In this document: positions 32,767-43,400 of the stretch, in pieces | How the letters are laid out: every line of letters starts with the position of its first letter | Numbering within the stretch: position 1 is the stretch's first letter | Source of the DNA: Daucus carota subsp. sativus | Taxonomy: Eukaryota > Streptophyta > Magnoliopsida > Apiales > Apiaceae | Length of the DNA: 64,000 nucleotides | Direction: 5' to 3' | Assembly (NCBI RefSeq): GCF_001625215.2 | Contig: NC_030384.2 | Location: 46,100,390 to 46,164,389, forward strand | Program-made: the position numbers and the translations under genes | Notes under the pieces: model-generated | The model's input: the letters and a program-made list of their open reading frames with translations, nothing else | Database searches by the model: none | Told to the model about the DNA's origin: nothing

Positions 32767-35700
32767 ATGGTACGTCTTCAATTCAATCTGTCGTCTAATT
32801 ACTTTATGATTATTATTTTTATCTGTTATTCGCTGATTATGCTCAGCTCTGTGCACATTTTTTTTATCTAATACTGAAGTTTTATACTAATGAAAGGCCG
32901 GCTTTATTAGATGATCACGTTTCACCATGGTTGGGTTAGTCTGTGGTGAAAAAATTGAGGGGCTGTGGCTAAATAGGGACTCTATTGTGCAGATTTTATT
33001 TTAGGAGTTTATATGATGCATTAGAGAGAGAGTTTGCTGAGGAATATAGAGTGTTCGTATTTTTTACTTTAAAGTCGAGTTCACTTGGATGGAATGGAAT
33101 GAGATATAATGAAATGAAAAATTATACAGAATAAGAAGAAGAAGAATGTATGAGAATAAGACAACCGTTACTAAATATGAGTGAGGCTCAATTCTTTTTA
33201 TGATGATGATTGTAGAGAAATGATGAAAGTGGAATGGAGCATCCCTTTCAAGACACTTAGGTTAGCTTTCGAGTTCAAATAAATTGGAATGGAATGATTT
33301 AAGAAATTAAAATTATAGACATTTTCTCGGATCACCCCAAACTAAGGTAAAAAATTTCATGCCATTCTCTCTTGTCACATTCCATTCAAGTGAACACAAC
33401 CTAAGAAAGTCTTTTCTTGACTGGCCCCTGGGGCCATATGCAGGAAAATGCCTTTATTACTAGATGTTTAGTGTTAATTTAGCCAAAACTTGAAGGGGAG
33501 TTTACTCACCTGCTAATCTGCAATGTATGGCAGGTTAGGAAATATTGTGAATACAAACTAGTGAGGATGATTATAAATTTGTACCAGTACACATACTGGT
33601 ACAAAGTGTTCATGGTCAATCTGCTTAGACAGGGCAATAGCTGGTCCTTCGTTCAGATTTTTTTTTTTTTGCTGTGTGTTGAGCGTAAACATACTAATGT
33701 TTTAATATTGTGTTCAGATTCATTTTGTGCTTCTTATAAGCAGACAGGGGAAAGTGAGGTTGACTAAATGGTATTCACCTTATTCCCAGAAGGAAAGAAC
33801 GAAGGTATTTATTCTGGCTTTATATGTTTTACATTATAATTTTGATGCTGCACATTTTCTGTATCTTCTAAAAAATTGTAAAATGAGAGTAATAATAGCC
33901 AAGTGTTTACTGGTGATCTGCTAGATCATGATTTAAGCGGTGAAAACAGTCTCTTTCTGAAGATAATGGCAGGATGCATACATCAGCACGTGCCCCAATC
34001 CTAGCTGATGCCTTTGCTTATCAACCATTTGTGTTAAATTGTTGGTTAATGGAAATTTGGCTAATTTATCTGACAGTATTCTGTCCCGTTGTCAGTTTGC
34101 TCAATCGTCATAATTTGGATTGAAAATAACTAAGGGTAATGGTTTTAAATTGTCAAAGCTTTATACTTCGGGATAATATGAATTTAAGCCCAATAGGAAT
34201 GGCAGTTTGCTAATGTACTAGTTAAGTAAGGAAGAAGCCTTTCTTTCTCATGCATTGCTGATGTTAAGAAATGTGATGATGCTGTGGTTCAGCATTCATT
34301 TTACTTAAGCGGGATCTTAAATATCATTTACATGACATCTGATAATGTATTAATGAACATTTGCTTTCAAATGCTACCAGAAACTATTCTACAACCAGAA
34401 ACCTGTAATTGATTTAATTTGTAGATGGTAGCTTGTGCTTAAAATCCTATCTGTCAATGGATGTTTTTTAAAGGTAATCCGAGAGCTCAGCAGTATGATT
34501 CTCACCCGAGCCCCAAAGCTTTGCAATTTTGTAGAATGGAGGGGATTCAAAGTTGTGTATAAAAGGTATTGGCAAGCTATTATCCAAAGCCAGTTTTGGT
34601 TCATGTTTACTCGTATGGTTGTAGAATATAGGTCTTCTGTTAAGTGCAATGTTGTAAAAATCCCCGATTTAACCGATTAATCCCCGATTAATCCCCTGCA
34701 AGGTCGGCCACCGATTCGATTTTTGAAATCCAATTAATCCTTATATATATTTCTTAATCCAAGTATATATGATAAATTATTAATACTAAAATACTATATT
34801 ACTTTAAATATGAATAATTATAGAGTTTATGAATATAGTAAATATATTAGTTACTAAATAGTTAATATAATAATAATTAAATATTAAATAATATTTTAAT
34901 ATTAAAATAAATCCGATTTTCACTCCGATTAATCCTTCCGATTAATCCCCGATTTCCGATTAATCCCTGAATCGGTAGCTCAACCGATTAGGTCCGATTC
35001 CTGATTTCTGTAACACTGGTTAAGTGTATAATTTGGCCTATAAACAATAATTACTGGCATCACCATTTTTCCTTCTGTAACTTTCTTTTTATATGTGCAG
35101 ATATGCGAGCCTTTATTTCTGCATGTGCATTAATCAAGATGATAATGAACTAGAAGTTCTTGAAATTATCCATCATTATGTGGAGATTTTGGATCGTTAT
35201 TTTGGAAGTGTGAGGCCTGCAAATAGTTGATTTGTTATTGAATATAAACTGCTTAATTTTACTGTGTGTTCCATTCTGATGTGTGCTGTGAACATTAGGT
35301 GTGCGAGCTGGATTTAATTTTTAATTTTCACAAGGTAAGTTCATCTGCCTGTCACATAAGTACCTATCCCCTTTATTTGGTGAGGAAACAGTTTTCTCTA
35401 CATCAAGAAAATATGTGTTTCACCTTGGACATTCAGCTGCTATCCTGCGCTAGGCAGTAAATCATTATGGAGAAGGTTTGGTCGAATAACCTGACTAGAA
35501 AAAGTTTTTGTCATGTTGAAATTTAAAAGCAGATGTCTAGATTATTAATACAGCTACTTTGAAACATGTGTTATTAACTGAAAAATGGCCATGAAAATCC
35601 AAAAGTACTTAGAGAAGCTGTTTCTTTTTGCCTCGGACCTTATTTTGTCATATGAACACACTCTTGCTAGAAAGAAAAAACAGATTTCTTGACTGTGTTA

Positions 35701-36243
35701 TATTAGGTAAATAATTCTGTATGTTCTTTATACAAAAAATATTAATTATATTGGCAGACTATTCAGAAAGACCTTTCCTTGCCACTCAAATCTCGCAAGT
35801 AAAGTGCTTCAACCAGTATAGTCTGCATGAGATTAGGAAATACGAAGATCGATTTAAAGATCTTTTTTTCATGGATTTTCTCCCGTATATAGTACCTCAA
35901 TAATATGTCGGTTTCAATTGCAGTGCATATGGTCCCAAGTAAAAAAGATAAAGTTGTTTCTTACTCTTCCGGAAAAAATTATTTCTTACTAGAATATTGG
36001 CAGGCATATTTTATACTGGATGAAATTTTGATTGCTGGTGAGCTTCAAGAATCAAGCAAGAAAACAGTTGCGCGTTTAGTTGCTGCACAGGTATTCCTTC
36101 TACTTCTCTGTTGTATCCTGGTGCAAATGTTGGAAAATCTGAAGTTTAAATTGCTGCTAATAATCATGTAGGACTCATTAGTTGAGGCTGCTAAAGAACA
36201 GGCCAATTCTGTGAGCTACATAATCTCCCAGGCGACCAAATAA
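32767..36243 (+). CDS. AP1S: AP-1 complex subunit sigma (clathrin adaptor small chain)
   Basis: Exons 32767-32769, 33718-33804, 34474-34565, 35101-35209, 35299-35334, 36004-36090 and 36172-36243, GT-AG and in frame, give 161 residues, the standard size. The chain begins [20 protein letters not shown] and contains [59 protein letters not shown] and [11 protein letters not shown]: the whole longin-like sigma fold of the adaptor. It sits in the AP-1 tetramer at the trans-Golgi/early endosome, helping sort cargo into clathrin vesicles and bind dileucine signals. The first coding exon is only the ATG. The exon 4 donor is GTGAGG, so Ser precedes Val-Cys. Introns 1 and 3 carry MITEs. Confidence 0.95.
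33077..33400. mobile_element. MITE in intron 1 of the AP-1 sigma gene
   Basis: Inverted ends GAGTTCACTTGGATGGAATG and, reversed from about 33400, GTGTTCACTTGAATGGAATG. GGAATGGAATGA words fill the subterminal regions. No exact target duplication was recognised, so the limits are good to a few bases only. Noncoding. Confidence 0.6.
34647..35018. mobile_element. CAGTGTT-family hAT MITE, copy B (372 bp), in AP-1 sigma intron 3
   Basis: Bounded by identical 8-mers GTTAAGTG (34639-34646 and 35019-35026). Ends CAATGTTGTAAAAATC and, reversed, CAGTGTTACAGAAATC. Same length as copy A and collinear with it. It ends about 80 bp before the exon-4 acceptor. Confidence 0.9.
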
Positions 36244-36800
36244 AGCTTAGAAGCTCTACATGATCTTTCTATATGCAATTTCAACATGCTTCAAATAATG
36301 CTTGAAAAGTTTCTAGTATCTTTCCAAGCCGCAATAGTGTCATAAATACCTTTGGACGTGCTGCCTGGATCTCTCTTTTAATTGCATAAATGCCTGTGAT
36401 AGAATTACTCTGCATGCAATAGTAATTTGTAATTACTTCAATGCCTAATAATCCATTATGATACAAAGAAAGCCATATCAAGTTGATTTAAACAATTTCT
36501 TTTAGCTTTTGTCATGGGTTTACACACTTGTGAATATACTTGTGAATTCTAATTCATCTGATTCTCTCTCATAACATGAATGCCCATTGGTTCATATTAA
36601 GCCACAAAAAGCCATCTCAAACTGATTTAAACAATTCACTTGCTACTATAGCTCTTTAATACATTACTGCTATACTTAAAAATATATGAATACATTCGAG
36701 GAAGGTTAATATGTTATACACTCGTGATGAATACTTGATCCTAAGCAGCTAAGAGTAGAAAGAACATAGAAGGAATCTTGGGTGTTCTCTATCGGGTTCT
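36244..36800. repeat. Spacer between AP1S and LYK genes with a local duplication
   Basis: Holds the 3' ends of the two convergent genes. AAAGCCATATCAAGTTGATT TAAACAATTTC at about 36471 and the similar AAAGCCATCTCAAACTGATT TAAACAATTCA at about 36608 are two copies of a local repeat. No gene. Confidence 0.5.
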
Positions 36801-38843
36801 TTATCTGCCATGGCTCATCGACCTAGAATACTCGAGTTCATCAGAGGGATCCCAGTCTAGCGAGGACGAATGAATCTTAGACAATGTCATAAAAACCTCT
36901 GCAGAAGAGGGACGAGAGTTGAGATCATCAGCAACACAGCTCCTAGCCAGCTGCGCCATAGAGTATGCCAAGTCTAATGGGTACTGTTTTTTCAGGCAAG
37001 GATCCATAAACTCTCCAAGCTTCTCTCTCACATTCTCCCCTCCCAGTACCTCAACAATCATAGCAGAAAGCAATTCGTCCTCTTTTCCTGTCTCAGTGTT
37101 CTTATGTTGCACAGCTTCTTTACCCGACAAGAGCTCCAACATCACCACTCCAAAAGAAAACACATCAAGCTTAGGAGTAATTAGCCCGTTTTCAATGTAC
37201 TCCGGCGCCATACACCCATAAGTTCCCACCACATGTCTAGTCAGTTGCATACCACCTCCCTCCTCACCATCCATGAGAGACCTCGCAAATCTGAAATTCG
37301 CGACCTTGGCCCTTAAATTGCTGTCCAGAAGTACATTGCTGCTAGTCAAGTTCTTATGGATGTAGGGAGGATTTATGCAGTTATGTAGATAATTCAAAGC
37401 ATCAGCAATATGATAAGCAATTTGAACCCTCTGAATCCATCCCAAAACATTAGCATCAGAAGGTATCGTGTCATCCTTCTTAACCAGACTCGGCTCGTGC
37501 AGCATATCACTAACAGAGCCTTTCTCTGCATACTCATAAACAAGGTAAGTGTTACCCTGGTGCACACAGTAACCAGAAAGCCTGATTATGTTAGAATGAT
37601 TGATCTGCTTGAGTATACCAATCTCCGTCGAAACATCTCCTCTCAAAATCTTTACAGCAGCACAATCTCCATTAAAAAATCCCCTATAAACAGACCCTTT
37701 GATCCTATTCGCCTCCCCGAAAAATCCAGTGGCTTGCTGCAACTCCTCAAACTTGTAATGTGCAAGGGATCCAATAGCATACCTCACCCCTTCTGACGTA
37801 ATAGACCATGACGACGATGGAATACCCCCTGTCTCCACCGGCTTATGGTAATCACCATACCGATTAGGAACCACCGCAGTCGCTTGACTCGCTTCTTTTC
37901 TTGACTTCCTCCTGAAAAACCAGACAAGAAAACCAGATAAACACCCAAGTACCAGCAAACCAGCCCCAATCCCAACTCCAATAAACACCCATTTCTTCGA
38001 AGAATCATCATCATCATTATCAGGATTAAGAGGCAGCGTAGGAGAAGGCGGTGGAAGAGGCGGAGAAGCTGACAATTCCAACCTATTAGGCTCTCTCTTA
38101 AGCGGAACCAACAACGGTGTGAAGGGAAAAATAATGCTCTCCCCAGTGAGCTCATTAGCTTCCAAAACACTCGTATTCACAGCTCCACTCCCACCAAACT
38201 CGCGAGAAATCCGATTCACATTATCCCCCCAATCAATCAGATAAGCCAGAAGATACTTATACCCCTCATCCACCTGTTTTTTACTCAAACAAGCACATCT
38301 AACAGGCACACTCAGTTCCATCCCAATTAACAAGTTTCGAACGTTATACGGGTTCTGAGAAATCAGGGTTTGACAAGTAGTGAGCCCCTGGAAAGTATTG
38401 TTGGCCACACTGAAGTATGTTTCACCAGGGGCTTTCAATGTGTAATTGGTTTGGTGCTGATAAAATGGGCCTCCAGGGGCTCTGGCCCCTGAGCATGAGC
38501 AATTGACAGGGACTATGACAAGAGTGTTTGGACTAATGGGAGAGTCATTAGAGAAATTGTTGAGCCTGGAAACTTCAGAGGGGCTGCTGTTGAGGAGATT
38601 AGCGATAGAGGTAGGGGTGGTGTAAGGAGGGTTTGATCGGAAAGTGACGTAAGATAGGCAGCTGGGGGTGGTGGCTCTGGAGCAGTTGTAGCCCAGGGTG
38701 GTTGTGTAGTTTTGTTCACACTGGAGTTGCTTGTTGTTGACATATGATTGTTGAGCCTGGGAGTTGTGTAATATTAGAGAGATACATAGTATGGATAGAT
38801 AGAGTAGTGGCCACTGGCCGGAGATTGGGTTGTTTCCGGTCAT
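36801..38843 (-). CDS. LysM receptor-like pseudokinase (LYK4/LYK5 type)
   Basis: Intronless, 680 residues. Signal peptide (about 1-30), an ectodomain of three LysM modules with the diagnostic Cys-x-Cys spacers (CSC at 115-117, CAC at 183-185), a Pro-rich juxtamembrane part, a membrane helix (about 275-300) and a kinase-like domain (about 350-650). Intronless LYKs of this build in Arabidopsis (LYK4, LYK5) bind chitin and work with the active kinase CERK1. The kinase fold keeps the beta-3 Lys (AAVKIL, Lys388) and APE (about 536-538). The catalytic HRD is HKN (486-488), the DFG is NFR (506-508) and the glycine loop is degraded (IKGSVYRG), so it should be catalytically dead, as is normal for this clade. 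It probably acts at the plasma membrane as a co-receptor for chitin or related oligomers. Confidence 0.92.
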   Translation of the reverse strand: MTGNNPISGQWPLLYLSILCISLILHNSQAQQSYVNNKQLQCEQNYTTTLGYNCSRATTPSCLSYVTFRSNPPYTTPTSIANLLNSSPSEVSRLNNFSNDSPISPNTLVIVPVNCSCSGARAPGGPFYQHQTNYTLKAPGETYFSVANNTFQGLTTCQTLISQNPYNVRNLLIGMELSVPVRCACLSKKQVDEGYKYLLAYLIDWGDNVNRISREFGGSGAVNTSVLEANELTGESIIFPFTPLLVPLKREPNRLELSASPPLPPPSPTLPLNPDNDDDDSSKKWVFIGVGIGAGLLVLGCLSGFLVWFFRRKSRKEASQATAVVPNRYGDYHKPVETGGIPSSSWSITSEGVRYAIGSLAHYKFEELQQATGFFGEANRIKGSVYRGFFNGDCAAVKILRGDVSTEIGILKQINHSNIIRLSGYCVHQGNTYLVYEYAEKGSVSDMLHEPSLVKKDDTIPSDANVLGWIQRVQIAYHIADALNYLHNCINPPYIHKNLTSSNVLLDSNLRAKVANFRFARSLMDGEEGGGMQLTRHVVGTYGCMAPEYIENGLITPKLDVFSFGVVMLELLSGKEAVQHKNTETGKEDELLSAMIVEVLGGENVREKLGEFMDPCLKKQYPLDLAYSMAQLARSCVADDLNSRPSSAEVFMTLSKIHSSSLDWDPSDELEYSRSMSHGR

Positions 38844-40481
38844 CGGAGAGGAGGGTTTTTTCCGGTGGAGAAATTGGTTGGGTGTGGAGAAATAATGTCA
38901 GTGGTGTTAACGTCTCGAACGAAAGTCGAATGAACATACGCTATAAGTAATGAGGTGACCTTGACTTTTATTACATGAGCCGTTCCACCGAGTCAACTAA
39001 AAATAATGTTGTTTAATTAACGCGTTTGACTGGCTGCTATGCACTGGCATTTCGTCCACATTTTTTATTTTGTTTTGTTTACTTTCGCAGTTTTATTGAC
39101 AAAAATATATTACTCTCCGGGTTCTAATAATTTCTTCTGCTTTTTTTGGATCATTTGTTTTTCAAATTTATCAAATATAATAAAATTTTATAATAAAAAA
39201 TTAGATAACAGTTTCACTTTTTATTTTATTTTCTATTATTTTATATATATTTTTTACATTTATTAAAACTCAAAAGTCATATTCGTTATACAAAACTTAT
39301 TTACGATTGCTATTCCATGATCGTTTGAAAATTCAATATACATATTTCTAATCTAAAATATAGTTTTAAATTTTTTTAAAATTAGAAAATTTCTAATTTA
39401 AATTTTTATTCAAAAAATAAATTATAAAATTATATCTTATATACACCTTAAACTCAGTGAAAACAAACATCGAAGAAATGAGGAAACAGATGAGTGAAAC
39501 AGAAAGAATACTATTTTTTTTAATATTTTGAGAAACACCTTTTTAATGTATTTTTTAAGTAATAAGTTTGTATCGTGCACCTGAGACCAGGGCTAGCAGT
39601 TTCTGATTACACGTCAAATTCATATCACTTAAAGTTATAAGAAATTTAAATTATAACAAAACCAGTTTTAGAAGAGAAAAACTAAAAGTTTCACATACTT
39701 CGACTTTGATGTTCCACTAGGGCAACTACGAGAAAGATGTGATATCGGCCGCCCATTTAACTAAAAAGTAATATGATCTGCCAAACACGGGTAAATTTCT
39801 GTTATTATAAGAAGCACACTATGAAACCAAGACATTCCCAGCTTCCTTTCTCGCGTCTCCGACCTTATCACCTGTTATTTAGACGTTTAGAACACGGCAA
39901 TATGTCATGTACTTATGTTACATATTAACAAAACTTTCATGCCCTACTAACTTAATCTTCACGTCTAAATGGTCAATTTTGAGAGTATTTCCGAAATGGC
40001 ATTTTAGCAGTGATGTCCATATCAAACTACAATTCAACAAACTTAATAGTAGAGAACTATTTCCCAGTGGGCACAATACTGGTGACGCTAAATGCAGAAA
40101 ATAAACTCATAAAAACCAAGTACAACCAAAATAATGCCCGGTAATTTCCGAGTACATGCACTAATAAAAGGACAGAGGCTAATATGGTCATGGTCTGCCT
40201 ATTTCACTCAACTTTATCGATGTATTTGTTAGTCTATGCCACTACTGACTTTTCCCTTGTATCAAACCTCTCGTCTTGACCAAAGACCTAGTATTCACTT
40301 CACTTCTAAAACATCTATCAATTTAAAATCAAACAAATAGTTCGATTCACATTAACTCTTTCATCCAATGTGGTATCAGAGTTTGCCATACCAAAACTTG
40401 GGATATCCACTGCGTGGTAATGCTGATTACTGGTTCCAAAATTTAATGGGACTCAACATAAGTCTGACAGAATGCCACAGG
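38844..40481. other. LYK promoter region and AT-rich spacer
   Basis: Nearest the gene is the presumed LYK promoter. The stretch 39150-39450 is extremely AT-rich. At 40371 GTGGTATCAGAG resembles an LTR-element primer site, but no LTR or coding part accompanies it. No gene supported. Confidence 0.4.
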
Positions 40482-43400
40482 TTAATCCAGTTTGTGCTTG
40501 CGAATGCACCGAATGAAGGCTGATATTACCACATAAAATAGCCCCGCAAGAAGCAGCAGCAGTACTGCAAAATTGTCCAAGAAACAATAAGCAAACAGAG
40601 AATGACATTAGCATGCAATCTGCAAATGTGCTATGTATAGGAACTCTTTAAACTTCAAACTTATTTATTAACCATGAAGTTATAAACAATAACAGGAGGC
40701 CCTTTTTAAGGTAAAAAAGAAGAAAAAAGTACAATAAGTGTGATGGAGCCTGAATAGATTATTTCTTTAGCATTTCACATATTTTTGGTAAAGCAGGTGA
40801 TTCTAGAGTAAATAAGTTGACCCAAATATTCAGAATTTGACTCTACAAGGGAAGCTTGTATACAAATGCCATAGCTATCATACCTTAAATATGTGATTAA
40901 GAGAGACGCATTAATACTAACTAGTATACAAATGTTTTCTAAACATATAAAGCTCAACTTCTCTTTCTATATAGTAATTATGAGGACATCAATTGACACT
41001 CAGAATTGCATGGACTTGTCGCGAACCTGAGGCGACTATAAAGGTCATAGAGATCACAAAGTTTGACGTCAGAACTTCAACCAATAAATATTTCCTAAAT
41101 TTTAGACTTAGACGACGTACCAGCTAAAGTGCAAAAGAATAGGATGGCTAAACGATATCTGATAATCCGTGGTAGAGTAACTTCGAGAGAGCAGTGTCTC
41201 CTGTGCTCTCCTGCTTTCATGCTATATTCGGAACCTTTGTGTCTGGCTTGGAGGTCGGATAATGATACATTGACGCTATGAACAGGCATTCCCCTGGCAT
41301 CCCTCACTTCGAGTTTTATACTCACCGGGACAGCATCCCAATTTACATCTACAACCCCAAAGTTTGGTTGTCCTATCATATAAACAAAACTTACATATTT
41401 AAAATCCAAACAACATTTCCTGAGTACTAAAATTTTATATAGAAAAACAAGGGTACCATATGTGCATGATTTGTATCTGCAACTTTTGTTCTTGACTCGC
41501 ATTGTAGTAGGTGTCAGCCATGCAACAAATCTCACAAATGACTGAAAAGGTGATGGGATCACCTTCTCTACAGCTTGGGTAAGCCCACTTGAGGTTACAT
41601 CATACAGGGGATATCCGATACCACAGTCATATCGAGTGATCTCTCCAAAATGAACATCACCACTTATAAAGAAGACTCCATCCCTCTATACAAGTAAGAC
41701 TTTACTTTAATATTTTAAGCAATTGATAATTTAGATGTCTAGAAAGATAGATAATCGGAAAAATGATAGTGAAGTTTCAGTCTATAGAGCACATTTATGA
41801 ATAGACAGTGAAATAAGCAATCGAGAATGAGAGTATTACCTTACTGTCTGATATTAACTTAAAGAGTCGCTTCCTCTCCTTTGGAAATCTTCCCCATGAC
41901 TCCAAATGGAATAGAGGGCCGGTTGTTGCTGAAATATTTGATACAACCTGAATTGTGGGAAACAATTGTGCAGTTAGGCAAAACACATCTGCAAGTTTGG
42001 GTTATTCTACCTTTTATCCCAAATATACTCCGTACAACGGAATACCATATTTTGCAATATAGCGGTGTCCCAAACAAGTCAATTTATTTTGCATAATCAA
42101 TCTATTGTTAAGAAAAACATAATTTCTGTGCCATACGCCCATATTTACAGTTACTTTCGCTCTTGGCTCTTGCCTGCCATTCACCCATGTGCACCACCAG
42201 TTGAAAAAAGAGTTGCATTCAAATTTAGGTCATGAACTTGATAGTTCTTAGCACTCTGCACCGCCTTATCTAATTGCTAATAGAGAACAGAAATATGTGC
42301 GAAATTTAGGGTTTTTAGTATGGCTAGTGTTAATGACAGGGTGAGCAACATAAAACAAAACAGTTTGAGCGGATATGTAAAATTATAATTAAGAATCCTT
42401 CATTATCTATCTTCATTTAGAACTATTGAAGTAACAACTCCAGTACACAGCTGTGCATCCATATCCACCTCAGCAATTCATCCACCTCAGCATATTAGTA
42501 GTGGCTAGTAGTAAGAGTTAGTTACAGATTACAGCTGTAGTTGTTAGGATTATATTTTTGTATATAAAGACAGTTGAGTCTAGTTTCTTGTAGCTTAAGA
42601 TTTACAATACACATTTTACATTCTGCTCTGTTTTCTCTCTCTAGAAATGAATGAAACCTCCATTGTTACTTTCTCGAGCTTACTTTACTGTACTTAGTTT
42701 ATGCTAGTCTGCTACATATACTGGGAACATAACTGAGATTTATCATGGTATCAGAGCCATCTACACGATTAACGGCTGATTTCTGCTTGTTTGCATCTTA
42801 ATTTCTTCCGCTTTGCTTGTGAGATTTGCGATCTGTTCTTCGTCTCATCGATTGCTTGTGAGATCGCTGTTTCAGGTGTAAAATCTCTAATCTCTTGAGT
42901 TTTTCTACTCGTCTGCATTTCTTTTCTCAGTTTTGTGCCCTAATTCTGTGAATTCATGGCTAATTCTGGTAATAATTCCGCTCCATGGAGTCGTCTTGTT
43001 ACTAATAACTCTGATCCTTCTAGTATATACTATATTCATCCTTCTGATGCACATACCTCTCAATTAGTTACTGTCAAATTTAACGGTACTGGATATGCTA
43101 CTTGGAAACGATCTATGCTTCTTAGTTTGTCTGGTAAAAACAAGCTTCCTTTTATTGATGGATCTGCAATTAAGCCTACTAATCCTGATGAGTTGAGAGT
43201 TTGGGAGAGGTGTAATGATCTTGTGTGCTCGTGGCTTTTGTGTAATCTTGATGAAACTATCTCTACCAGTGTCTTGTATTTTAAGACTGCTAGAGAGATT
43301 TGGATCGATCTTGAGGAGAGGTTTGGTTGTCCTTCTCTGACACAAACATACTCTGTTGAACAACAGTTGGCTGATCTTACTCAAGGCACTAAGTCAGTTT

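Noticed and set aside
40371-40382. Primer-site-like GTGGTATCAGAG as evidence for an LTR element
   Set aside because: No LTR, coding remnant or flanking duplication was found around it; a match this short can arise by chance.
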